DNA of 64,000 nt, taken from the NCBI RefSeq assembly GCF_001659685.2, contig NZ_LXYE02000002.1, positions 124,001-188,000 on the forward strand, in the 5' to 3' direction. The notes under the pieces were generated by a model. The model did not search any database, had not been told where the DNA came from, and saw only the letters and a program-made list of their open reading frames with translations. This stretch comes from Labilibacter marinus. GTDB taxonomy: Bacteria; Bacteroidota; Bacteroidia; Bacteroidales; Marinilabiliaceae. Of the stretch, positions 35,584 to 44,227 are shown in pieces; the stretch's first letter is position 1; each line of letters starts with the position of its first letter. The translations under genes were made by a program, and so were the position numbers.

Positions 35584-38500
35584 TTAAAACAAGAAACTAG
35601 TTCCTAATGTAAATAAATTATTTTGCTCTGATATTGAATATGTACCATTAATTATAAACGAATCTAAAATATTTACAAAAGCACCAACACCATAGGATGT
35701 ATACCATCTTTCGTCGAGGATATCAGGTTTCCAAAGCTTAATTAGGTCAAAATGTCCAATAAAACCAAAATCAAAAGGTGTGATGTAATTGGGCACTTTA
35801 AACAAACTTTGCCTTAATTCTATGTTTTGATATAAAAATGATTTTGCAGTAAAGCGGTTACGTTGCACTCCTCTGAAGTTTTGAGATGGATTAATATAAT
35901 TAGATTGATAAAAAGCATAAACGCCAAAATTACCATCAAAACCAGTACGTAAAGCTAAGGTTGTTTGCTTAGATGTTAAATAAATAGGTGTGTACAAAGT
36001 AGCATAAGTGTTTATCATTGCCACATTCACATTGTTTGTATTTGTAGAAGTTTTATACTCCAAGTTTACGTAAAACTTTAAGCCTCGGTGCGGGATGGCT
36101 TTATTATCCACATTTTGATACGAATAACAAATGGCTGGCGAAATATAATTTTGAGCTTGAGTTTCCCAGCTGGGGCTAATGTTTTGTGGTATCTTTTCAA
36201 AATCAACATGCTGGTAATTAACTCCAAACTTAAATAAATGTGCCTGATTATCTGATGATAATTTTAAACTTAAGTTGTAGTTATAATCATTCATCAAGGC
36301 GCTGTATTTTAAATCATCAAAGTTGATGTTTTCATCATTTACATTGGAAAAATTCATATAAATATCAGGTAGTTTTATATGTGCCGAACCTGATAAATCA
36401 AAAGGACCTATTAGCTCTCTGTAATCAAAATCGTAGAAAAAATTATATGCATTTAAATCAAAAGCTCTATTCATTAAAAGTTTATGATAATACTTGTAAG
36501 GTTCTTTCTTAAAACCATATCGTATATATTTAAAACCTGGACCTAAGTAAAAACCATCATCTTTGTTATATCCTGTTGATATCAATGGCATAAGGTGATT
36601 ATATTTAAAATCCTTTCGATCGTAATCGTAAGCCTTTTTCGACGATAGTTTTTTTACTTTGGTTTCGTTACTTGTGGTTATGGCACTTTTGCCTTTGTCA
36701 TCATACACGAGTGTATACTTTCTTAATCCAGAAACTTTAGATTCATCCACTATTTTATCTTTATCTTCTCCAGCAATTATTCTAACCTTTATGCTTTTAC
36801 TAACTTCTCCTTTTATACGATATTCATCGGATCCTTCTAATCCATAAATCCTTATCTCATTGGTTTCGTTTATATTAAAAGTGCGGCTAAAAAACTGTTT
36901 TTTCTTTACTCGCTTTCCTTTTTTTCGAGGATACATATTTACACTTACCGAACCATCTTCTTTCCGTATAACATCAATATAATCGTCGTCTAGTGTACCA
37001 TGAATACTTACTGTTTTGGATAAAATTTGATAATACTCCTTTGCAAATTGCTCCATTTGATCTCTTCTTGCTTTTAAAGTGGATATGATATATTCACCAT
37101 TTACTTCAAAGCCAGCCTGAGGAAGTTCGCGTATAGCCTCTTCAATCACTTCATCGGTAACATTGTTTTTAATATAGTTAGCCTGAATAAGCCAATCGTT
37201 TAAAGATGCTTCGGTTAAAAAAGCCCTATCGAAAAAACGCGCATTAAATCCTAAACCAGCCATGTCTCTAACTTCATTTCTAAACGGTTGGAATTTACGC
37301 AGTAACCACTTTCTGTTACTAATAGACAACAAAGCCCCATCATATTGAAAAAAAGCTTGGTCTCTATCTCTGGGGATAGCTCTGTAAATTGTTTTTCCAT
37401 CCTCTTTAAACGTCGCCCAACGCCACTGATCATCGTGCCTATCCCAATCGCCAATGAGTATATCAAACAAACGTGCTCTTACCATATAGTCCTTATCCAC
37501 CACATGTTTATGATGCGTCTGCATATCTTCAATAGCATCGGAATAACTTAGCACCTTTTTAGAATTTCCAAAATTATCCCAAGCCGACATATCGTTGTCA
37601 GGCCTTTCTTCTAGCAAGCAAAACATTCCTCCGAATTCCTCCATGTAAGTTCCTAAAACAGAATCTTTAGGAACATAAACCAACGTTGGCTGGGCATAAT
37701 AAATATCAGCCGCTTTAGATAGTTTAGGAATAGTTACCGCAGCATAAGGGTGCGAACCAGCCATTCCATCATAAATAACGTCTTGCGCAATGGTGCCACG
37801 TAAATTTCGTTCAATCAAAAACATAGAGTTTTTACGTACGCCACGTAAACTGTATTGGTAACCATCTCCGCCTTGCATACGCAGAGAGATAGTTTGCTGT
37901 CCACCACCTTTTTTAATTGGTGTTAAACCGCCGTGTTCATAATTAATATCCAAATAAGGAACTTTGATGGGTGTGGTCCATACATCTCTGTTTAAATCAC
38001 CAAACCACAATCTTTTAAAAGCGGATGCAGCGTAATCGGGATTAGGCGTAACAGTGGCAAACTTGTTCTTATAACTTGTAGTGCCTTTGCTTAATTTATC
38101 CAGATTAAGCTCCACGTCTTTATGATATAGATAGGTTTCATACGCTGGAGAGTTTGGGTTCTCAACGGTAAAAAACTGTAGCCAAACATTCCCGTTGGCA
38201 TAGTAAAGTAATTTAGCATACCCTTTTTGCGCTTGAGCAAATTTGGAACTACTGTTATTAATGACAGGAGAGGTTTTACTACCCGCTCCGCTGATGATAT
38301 GGTGTACGGTTTCTTGTTGATGAAACTGTAAATTATGCTCGTGTCCGGCTATATAAACCATATCATCGTACTCGTAAAGAGCTTTAGTGATTTGGTTAAC
38401 CATATCTTGATATACTGGATGTGCAATATCCTGATTGTGGCCAATATATTTACGATAGAATGGATATATACTACCTAATACAGGTAATGGTACATATGCT

Positions 38501-39234
38501 TTGGGCATGGCATGAGTAAGCGGAAAAATATGATCTTTGGGTGTGAAATTTCCACCATGTTCGCCGTTACTGTACAGTGGGTGATGGGCAGCAATAATAA
38601 TATGCTTTCCCCTGTGTTTTTTCAATTCATCCTTAAACAATAATACTAACTCCTCCTCATTACGACAAGCACAGTCATCTTGCAAGCCTGTTGATCTATC
38701 GTAACGGTGTAGCCACCATTGTGTGTCAATAACAATCATTACTATTCCTGGTGCCAGCTTAACCACTTCGGGACCAGGACATCCGTTTTCTGGTAAGAAA
38801 GCATGTTTCTTATCTAGATATTTATTGACATATTTTTCCTGCCGTTTTAGCGCTTTTTTACCATTTGTTCCAAATTTATCCCAATCGTGGTTTCCAGAAA
38901 TAAATATGGATTTTCCACCGAAGTTTTTTGCCACATCTAATTGAACACCTAGTCTTAACTCATCTTCGGCTCGGTTCTCGTTCGATTTTTTTCTTAAGCC
39001 ATATGGGTAAATATTATCACCTAAAAATATAAGCCCACTATTGTTCGGATCTACTTTCTTTAATTCATTCTCTACCATTCGCAATACAGGCATTGAACTT
39101 AAGGTGTCTTCCCCGGTGTCTCCCAGCATAAACAAAGTATATAATGGCTCTTCGCTAGGCATTACTGGTTTTTGCCCATTTACCCAGGAAGTGATTGAAA
39201 TAAGTAAGAAACAGACTGCTATATGTTTAAACAT
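35584..39234 (-). CDS. Metallophosphoesterase with kinase-like segment and outer-membrane beta-barrel
   Basis: A 1216-residue envelope protein with signal peptide MFKHIAVCFLLISITSWVNG. Residues about 30-330 form a calcineurin-like phosphoesterase with LGDTGED, LGDNIYPYG, SGNHDWD, AAHHPLYSNGEHGG and AGHEHN. Residues about 520-640 contain GDWDRHDDQWRW (595-606) and PRDRDQAF, a layout reminiscent of CotH/Fam20-type kinase catalytic motifs. From about 860 to the end is an antiparallel beta-barrel of the BamA/TamA type that ends in Phe (TLGTSFLF). It is likely to sit in the outer membrane. It is third in the GAF operon, after a REP-like element, and tightly coupled to the HD-PycTM gene. Confidence 0.85.
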   Translation of the reverse strand: MFKHIAVCFLLISITSWVNGQKPVMPSEEPLYTLFMLGDTGEDTLSSMPVLRMVENELKKVDPNNSGLIFLGDNIYPYGLRKKSNENRAEDELRLGVQLDVAKNFGGKSIFISGNHDWDKFGTNGKKALKRQEKYVNKYLDKKHAFLPENGCPGPEVVKLAPGIVMIVIDTQWWLHRYDRSTGLQDDCACRNEEELVLLFKDELKKHRGKHIIIAAHHPLYSNGEHGGNFTPKDHIFPLTHAMPKAYVPLPVLGSIYPFYRKYIGHNQDIAHPVYQDMVNQITKALYEYDDMVYIAGHEHNLQFHQQETVHHIISGAGSKTSPVINNSSSKFAQAQKGYAKLLYYANGNVWLQFFTVENPNSPAYETYLYHKDVELNLDKLSKGTTSYKNKFATVTPNPDYAASAFKRLWFGDLNRDVWTTPIKVPYLDINYEHGGLTPIKKGGGQQTISLRMQGGDGYQYSLRGVRKNSMFLIERNLRGTIAQDVIYDGMAGSHPYAAVTIPKLSKAADIYYAQPTLVYVPKDSVLGTYMEEFGGMFCLLEERPDNDMSAWDNFGNSKKVLSYSDAIEDMQTHHKHVVDKDYMVRARLFDILIGDWDRHDDQWRWATFKEDGKTIYRAIPRDRDQAFFQYDGALLSISNRKWLLRKFQPFRNEVRDMAGLGFNARFFDRAFLTEASLNDWLIQANYIKNNVTDEVIEEAIRELPQAGFEVNGEYIISTLKARRDQMEQFAKEYYQILSKTVSIHGTLDDDYIDVIRKEDGSVSVNMYPRKKGKRVKKKQFFSRTFNINETNEIRIYGLEGSDEYRIKGEVSKSIKVRIIAGEDKDKIVDESKVSGLRKYTLVYDDKGKSAITTSNETKVKKLSSKKAYDYDRKDFKYNHLMPLISTGYNKDDGFYLGPGFKYIRYGFKKEPYKYYHKLLMNRAFDLNAYNFFYDFDYRELIGPFDLSGSAHIKLPDIYMNFSNVNDENINFDDLKYSALMNDYNYNLSLKLSSDNQAHLFKFGVNYQHVDFEKIPQNISPSWETQAQNYISPAICYSYQNVDNKAIPHRGLKFYVNLEYKTSTNTNNVNVAMINTYATLYTPIYLTSKQTTLALRTGFDGNFGVYAFYQSNYINPSQNFRGVQRNRFTAKSFLYQNIELRQSLFKVPNYITPFDFGFIGHFDLIKLWKPDILDERWYTSYGVGAFVNILDSFIINGTYSISEQNNLFTLGTSFLF

Positions 39235-39274
39235 AGTACAAATTCAAAAAATAATTCTTTTTATTGGGATCGCT

Positions 39275-39354
39275 AAAAGGTTTAATACCTCGAGGTTTGC
39301 CTCGTTAATTATAGTTATTGTTCTGATTTATGTCTCAGGGCTTGCCCCGAGGTA
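39275..39354. repeat. REP-like palindromic element, copy 2
   Basis: The same architecture as copy 1: outer TACCTCG (39286-39292) and CGAGGTA (39348-39354), with the CGAGGT/GCCTCG and CTCaGGGC/GCCCcGAG hairpins inside. It sits between the SdiA-like lipoprotein gene and the metallophosphoesterase gene on the minus strand. Confidence 0.8.
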
Positions 39355-39363
39355 GTTCACTAT

Positions 39364-40149
39364 TTAGTTGCGATTAAATCTAAGTAAGGTTGGATATGCT
39401 TTTTTCTTTTCATTACTAATAAACATATCGCCGTTACTTAAAAAAGTAATTCCTTCGGGTTGGTTAAATATGAATGGCGATAAATGTTGATGGTTGATAA
39501 CCTTTCCTTGTGGGGAAAGTTCCAGTAGCATTTTTGCAGTAGAACTCAATACAAATATATTTCCTTTGGGATGTATGGCTATGGCCGATGGTTGAAACTT
39601 TTTATAAGCATCCTTTTTCTCTATTTTAAAAACAGGCGAATCAATAAAATGCTTGTCAGATAATGAAAAGCCGTAAATATAAATATGGTCTAGCTTATTC
39701 TTATTTCCATGTTTTTTACAAGCTAATAATAAACGATCATTTTTATCATCGGTACACAATCCTTCAAAATCAAAATTCCCTTTTTTACCAAACGAATATA
39801 TCTTACTTTTTTTGTTTTTTATACGATAAATAGTCCCATTACTTTTAAGCACGTAAATACTTTGCTTATAAAATGTAATACCTTCATAATCGCCTTTTTT
39901 TCCAAACTTCTTTTTATTAATAATTTCCCCTGTATGGGCATCTATATAAAAAATATACCCGTCTTCATCTTGCACTGCCAATATTACCGAATCGGAAATG
40001 GCTTGTAATCCAGAAATTTCATTTAATTCAGACGACAATTTAAATACCTCAGAGGGTTGATTAAATGAATAGACTGTGTTTTGCTTAAAACAAGAATTAA
40101 AAGTTACATTTATTGAGATGAAAATGATGAGATAAATAAATAGTTTCAT
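39364..40149 (-). CDS. SdiA-regulated-like lipoprotein (beta-propeller)
   Basis: A 261-residue lipoprotein starting at the ATG at 40149, with MKLFIYLIIFISINVTFNSC as signal and lipobox (the longer frame to 40254 has no lipobox at its start). The body has six-bladed-propeller-like repeats (LNEISGLQAISDSVILAVQDE, KGDYEGITF, NFDFEGL, PSAIAIHPKGNIFVLSS, FNQPEGITFLSNGDMFIS), the pattern of the SdiA-regulated family. Members of that family have no proven biochemical function. It is second in the GAF operon, 46 nt after the GAF gene. A sensing or scaffolding role is inference. Confidence 0.75.
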   Translation of the reverse strand: MKLFIYLIIFISINVTFNSCFKQNTVYSFNQPSEVFKLSSELNEISGLQAISDSVILAVQDEDGYIFYIDAHTGEIINKKKFGKKGDYEGITFYKQSIYVLKSNGTIYRIKNKKSKIYSFGKKGNFDFEGLCTDDKNDRLLLACKKHGNKNKLDHIYIYGFSLSDKHFIDSPVFKIEKKDAYKKFQPSAIAIHPKGNIFVLSSTAKMLLELSPQGKVINHQHLSPFIFNQPEGITFLSNGDMFISNEKKKAYPTLLRFNRN

Positions 40150-40195
40150 AAGCTTTGAAATTGTAGAAAAAAAAGATCCAACATGGTTGTTTTGT

Positions 40196-42565
40196 TTATA
40201 AGTTAACAACACATGACAAAGATTTTTGTACTTCAGTTTCTTTTTCACAAGCAAAATTAACTTCTAAGCGGATGGCGTGCAATCCTGAAGCTCCTTTTAA
40301 GTCCTCCAGTTCAAGATATTCTATGTTACTTGTAATATAACCTTCTGAAATCATGTAATCGATAAATTTTTGATATTCTAATATCTCATTTGAATGTGAG
40401 TAAACAATAGCAATTTTACCTACTTGTGTTACGCGTTCTTTACTGCCTTTAATGCGAGCTTTATCAATACGTTTTTTAGTAATTTCGTATCTAATGTTGT
40501 AAGTTCCAGCTACATCAAATTTCTTTTCATCTTGTCTGAATTCAATACTCAATGGGTTAGAGTGAATGAGAATTAACTGGGTTATATTTAATTTAATGGG
40601 CAGTTCTGGTTGAAGGGATTGTATTTTACGTGCTACCTTAACCTTAACAAGCAATTGCCATAACCTAATATTGCGTAGGTACAAATCGCTGTATTCCATA
40701 TCGTGAACCAATGACTGGCCAATATAACCATTATACTCAATGCCATCCGTACGATATTTTTCGAAATAGTGCGGAAAAACCTCTTGGGCATTTACTTGTT
40801 CTTGGTCGATTATTTCACTTACCTTGTTATTAATTAAGGTAAGGCTATCTTCAAAAGCCTTACGTTTTTTATACAAGATGCCCAGCTCAGGATCTAGTTG
40901 ATTAAAGTATTTGTTAATCGGCTCTTCTATTTGCTGAACGCGAGATTTAATAATATTAAAAACAGGCGTAATTTCGTTTTTCATGAACTCTACAATAGAA
41001 ACTTCATCACCCGAGTTTAACCCTGTTTGCACCAACTTACTATTCTCATTTATTTTGTACATTAAATCATTTACAAACGGAATTGATTTATACTGATTAA
41101 ATTCTACTAAAATATTTTTAGCCATTTTTAATTGTTCCTGCAAATCGAGCTTGATAGCTTTGTTGCGTTCTACAGATGAACTCCGAATATCTGAAGCTCC
41201 ATAGATTGGTATTACCTGATTAAAAACGATTGGTTCGTTAATTGCCTGAACATCGCTATTATTTTGGGTGAGCAATTGTGAGGCAACCTCTCTAAACTTC
41301 CAATCTACAGTTGGATGTATAGCAGTAAAGTTTTTTTGTATAAGCGATTGAATGCGATCATTCAACTCTTCGCGTGAGCGTTTTAAGGCTAGTGCAAAAA
41401 TGGGGAAAACATCATGCAAACGCATTATCTGAAACATGTTGATGGCGTTGGGTTTTTCGCAAGCAAACTCCATCATGCCCACCATATCATCATCTAAAAA
41501 TAATGGAATGACGGCATGCGATCGAATTCCTTTATTTACAAAGGCAGCATTTAATTTGTGTTCGTCTTTAATGGGCAAATAATCCTTAATTATTACAATT
41601 TGTTCTGTATCACGGGCTGTTTCGTAGGTGCTTTCTTTTAAAATGTCCATATCCACCCCGTTCTTAAGAATCGTATTTCTCCAAAAATCGTTATGGTATT
41701 TACCTCCCTGAAAATTCGGACGAACAGCAATACCAAACTTCATGTTAGGATTATCAATTAAAACCCTAACCCTTTCAATTACTTTATCGAAGCCTTGTTT
41801 TTGTAATATCGAGTTTTTATCCATTAAGTCTGATTTTAACTCAGACATAACATGATCATGTGTAACGTTTATGTAATTACTAGTTACAAAACCCGAAAAC
41901 TCAAAGTCGCTCAAAGGAATGCGTTCATTCCAAAAACTTAAATCTTTGGCGCGATCAAAAAGCTCAAATATTTCATCTTTACTTAAAGGTTTAAGCTCTT
42001 TCTTAGCAATAACATCTAAATATGTAATGTCAAACTTTTTAGTATAGTAATTTATAGCGCCTGTAAGGTTGTTTGTTACCTTATAAGTAAATGGAACATT
42101 GGATTCAAAATCAAAATTATAATACTTTTTTAATATGGTTAGATAAGCTTGAAAAACCATAAATACAAGGTCTTGATTGGGTGCTAAATGAATAGCGTAA
42201 TCAATAGAAAAAGCTGAATTACCTATATGCTCATCGTATAATACACTGGTATGAATGGGTTTTCTATCGAAATGAGAAAATACTGCCGATATATCAATGT
42301 TTTCATTTAAAGGGTTAATCACAAAGCTCATCAATTGCTTTATCAAATCAGCATGATTTTCTAATAACGATACATCAGTAATAACATTTGATAATTCAGG
42401 TAATTGTTTTACCTTTTTTAATACATCATTGGCATTAAGAAAATAGGGGTTTTGTTTATCCCTGCTTATTTCTTCTATCTTTTCAATTAAGAGATGAAAA
42501 CTCAATGACATTTGAAAAGGAGTCTCTTCAAAGTCACATATAATTTCATTACTTTTTGTTTTCAT
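40196..42565 (-). CDS. Large GAF-domain protein, operon leader
   Basis: A 789-residue protein without a signal peptide or membrane helix, so cytoplasmic. The ATG at 42565 is chosen over an in-frame TTG two codons upstream, 37 nt after a good promoter. A GAF-like domain lies at about 240-400 (segment HAVIPLFLDDDMVGMMEF). The flanks are mostly helical with Gln/Asn/Leu-rich stretches, and no histidine kinase, GGDEF or cyclase domain is seen. Its ligand and output are unknown. It begins the five-gene operon that runs to the PAP2 gene. Confidence 0.72.
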   Translation of the reverse strand: MKTKSNEIICDFEETPFQMSLSFHLLIEKIEEISRDKQNPYFLNANDVLKKVKQLPELSNVITDVSLLENHADLIKQLMSFVINPLNENIDISAVFSHFDRKPIHTSVLYDEHIGNSAFSIDYAIHLAPNQDLVFMVFQAYLTILKKYYNFDFESNVPFTYKVTNNLTGAINYYTKKFDITYLDVIAKKELKPLSKDEIFELFDRAKDLSFWNERIPLSDFEFSGFVTSNYINVTHDHVMSELKSDLMDKNSILQKQGFDKVIERVRVLIDNPNMKFGIAVRPNFQGGKYHNDFWRNTILKNGVDMDILKESTYETARDTEQIVIIKDYLPIKDEHKLNAAFVNKGIRSHAVIPLFLDDDMVGMMEFACEKPNAINMFQIMRLHDVFPIFALALKRSREELNDRIQSLIQKNFTAIHPTVDWKFREVASQLLTQNNSDVQAINEPIVFNQVIPIYGASDIRSSSVERNKAIKLDLQEQLKMAKNILVEFNQYKSIPFVNDLMYKINENSKLVQTGLNSGDEVSIVEFMKNEITPVFNIIKSRVQQIEEPINKYFNQLDPELGILYKKRKAFEDSLTLINNKVSEIIDQEQVNAQEVFPHYFEKYRTDGIEYNGYIGQSLVHDMEYSDLYLRNIRLWQLLVKVKVARKIQSLQPELPIKLNITQLILIHSNPLSIEFRQDEKKFDVAGTYNIRYEITKKRIDKARIKGSKERVTQVGKIAIVYSHSNEILEYQKFIDYMISEGYITSNIEYLELEDLKGASGLHAIRLEVNFACEKETEVQKSLSCVVNL

Positions 42566-42602
42566 ATACAAAACGTATTAGGTATTCAAGTTTCTGAGCT
42601 TA

Positions 42603-42634
42603 CAAATATAAAGCACAGAAAAGGTATGTTACAA
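42603..42634 (-). promoter_or_regulatory. Promoter of the GAF operon
   Basis: On the minus strand TTG at 42634-42632 and TATATTTG at 42610-42603 are 21 nt apart. The 5-prime leader would be about 30 nt. Confidence 0.65.
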
Positions 42635-42900
42635 AATAGAAGAATCAAACGACTATATTGGCGGATAAAGGATTTATTTTACCTACTAAAAGATAGGAAC
42701 CAAACTATTATGATGCTAATCTATCTACAGTTATGTGATATAGATGTTTATAATAAAATGATTGTGCCATAGAATAATGGTGTAGATTCACACTGGTTTG
42801 TTTTTTGGACTTTCAAGCTGTATGATTTGATGTAGTTAATAAAGCCAGCTGTATTTATAAAAATATGTTCATGTTAATATGAAAATAGATTATATCCAAT

Positions 42901-42989
42901 AAACTACTAAGGTGATGGTGAAATAAGTCACTGATTAAAATAAAATAATAAAGGGTATTTTCGTAAAGGAGATGCTCTTGTTGTTTTTA
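42901..42989 (+). pseudogene. Duplicated 3-prime end of a T9SS cargo gene
   Basis: The sequence matches 33404-33492 at 84 of 89 positions without gaps. It covers the last codons of the 32269 gene (TTKVMVK and stop) and its terminator. The rest of the gene is absent upstream, so this is a remnant of a duplication or deletion. Confidence 0.75.
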
Positions 42990-43150
42990 AGAGGTTGATA
43001 TTTAGTGATGTATTAATGTGAATAGTGAAAGTGTAGTCTCAAAATACCATGGGTTCCGTTATCGTTTTATTTAGCCCCCTAAGGATTGTTTTTTGCAGTT
43101 ATATTTTAGTGTTGTTAAAATATTTATTTAATAACCTTAATAATTTAAAC

Positions 43151-44062
43151 ATGAAAAAACTTTACTTTTTAATGATGGCAATTTTAGTTGCCTTTACAGC
43201 AAATGCACAAAATATTCTTGAAAATGCGAGTGTAGACTGGAATATGAATGCTTCAACAGGATGGTCTATAGATGCAAATAATGGGACTAATAATGCTGCG
43301 GCAGGTAATTTATCATTTAGTACGGCTGCGGATGGAACAGAAACAGTTATGAGAGTGACGTCACTTAGTAGTGACGGTACTGATTTGACTGCAGGTATTA
43401 CATCGTCTCCAATTACAAGTCTTTCTGCAGGTGATTATAATATGAAGATTAGATTGAGAAATGCACCAGGAGGAGGCGCTGAAGCTAATAGTGGTGCTTT
43501 TGAATTAAGGGCGTTTATTCAGGATGCTGGGTCATGGACTAATTTTAACTCTACCGAACTTGATGATATGCGTTTTATATGGGGAGCGTATAAACTAGGT
43601 GGAATTAGTTCTGTTGATGCCTCTACGGTTACATGGCTTTCAAGTTCTTCGATTGTAGATACTGATGATGAAGGTGACTTTGTAGATACAGATGAATGGG
43701 TTGATATAGTTGTTGATTTTAATATAGCAAGTGAACTGACAAATCAAGAACTTAAACTTTTGGTTAGAATAGGTAGTGCTCATGTATCAACTGATGATGC
43801 AGCTTTTGAAATTGATTATATTGAATGGAGATCAGGAGTATCTACTGATTTAAATGATGAAATTGCCGCTGACAATATTTCGGTTATTGGCAATACTTTA
43901 TATGTTACAGATGTTGAAGTTAGTACTTATAAGTTATATAATTTAAGTGGAGTGCTTGTTACGGAAGGTGAAGTGGCAGGATCTTCTGTAGTGTTGGATG
44001 CACCAAAAGGTTTATATATTGTTAAAGTTGGAACAACAACAAAAAAAGTGATGATTAAATAA
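43151..44062 (+). CDS. Secreted protein with T9SS-type tail, unknown
   Basis: A 303-residue protein starting at the ATG at 43151; the open frame extends upstream to 43049 but that part lacks a signal peptide. The signal MKKLYFLMMAILVAFTANA is nearly the same as that of the 32269 protein, while the body differs: an all-beta, Ser/Thr/Asp-rich domain with no family I recognise (CBM-like sandwich is a guess). The tail is YNLSGVLVTEGEV, then KGLYIVKVGTTTKKVMIK. Recombination between such genes, keeping signal and tail, would explain the pattern. Confidence 0.72.
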   Translation: MKKLYFLMMAILVAFTANAQNILENASVDWNMNASTGWSIDANNGTNNAAAGNLSFSTAADGTETVMRVTSLSSDGTDLTAGITSSPITSLSAGDYNMKIRLRNAPGGGAEANSGAFELRAFIQDAGSWTNFNSTELDDMRFIWGAYKLGGISSVDASTVTWLSSSSIVDTDDEGDFVDTDEWVDIVVDFNIASELTNQELKLLVRIGSAHVSTDDAAFEIDYIEWRSGVSTDLNDEIAADNISVIGNTLYVTDVEVSTYKLYNLSGVLVTEGEVAGSSVVLDAPKGLYIVKVGTTTKKVMIK

Positions 44063-44086
44063 GTCATCAAACAACTAAAAATAATT

Positions 44087-44118
44087 AAGGCATTTTCGTT
44101 ACGAGAGTGCCTTTTTTC
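44087..44118 (+). terminator. Terminator after the secreted-protein gene at 43151
   Basis: The stem AAGGCATTTTCG / CGAGAGTGCCTT is followed by six T residues. It is related to the hairpins at 33452 and 42949. Confidence 0.75.
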
Positions 44119-44193
44119 TTTTATATCTCAAAGATTGTTTTAAGTAGCAATATATATTAAAAAAGAAAGTTTATTAAGCCAATAGCTCTTAGT

Positions 44194-44201
44194 ATCTTTG
44201 C
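44194..44201 (+). promoter_or_regulatory. -7 element for the SNF2 gene
   Basis: TATCTTTG is a perfect TAnnTTTG match 26 nt before the start codon at 44228. No clear -33 TTG is present. Confidence 0.5.
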
Positions 44202-44227
44202 AGCCTTAATTTTGCTACAGGTATATT

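Larger units (their letters stand above)
42566..43150. other. Divergent intergenic region with a duplicated gene tail
   Basis: This 585-bp region separates the divergent GAF operon and the secreted-protein gene at 43151. It holds the GAF promoter, then a stretch without features, then an 89-bp remnant of a T9SS cargo gene tail and terminator. A short ORF at 42512-42772 overlaps the GAF gene and is rejected. Confidence 0.6.

Noticed and set aside
34378..42565. Calling the operon a Pycsar phage-defence system
   Set aside because: There is no pyrimidine cyclase and no mobile-element context; only one domain is shared with known Pycsar effectors.
42512..42772. 86-codon ORF on the plus strand upstream of the gene at 43151
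   Set aside because: It overlaps the start and promoter of the GAF gene and has no recognisable domain.
43049..43150. Upstream extension of the secreted-protein gene at 43151
   Set aside because: The signal peptide begins at 43151 and the extension has no counterpart in the paralogue at 32269.
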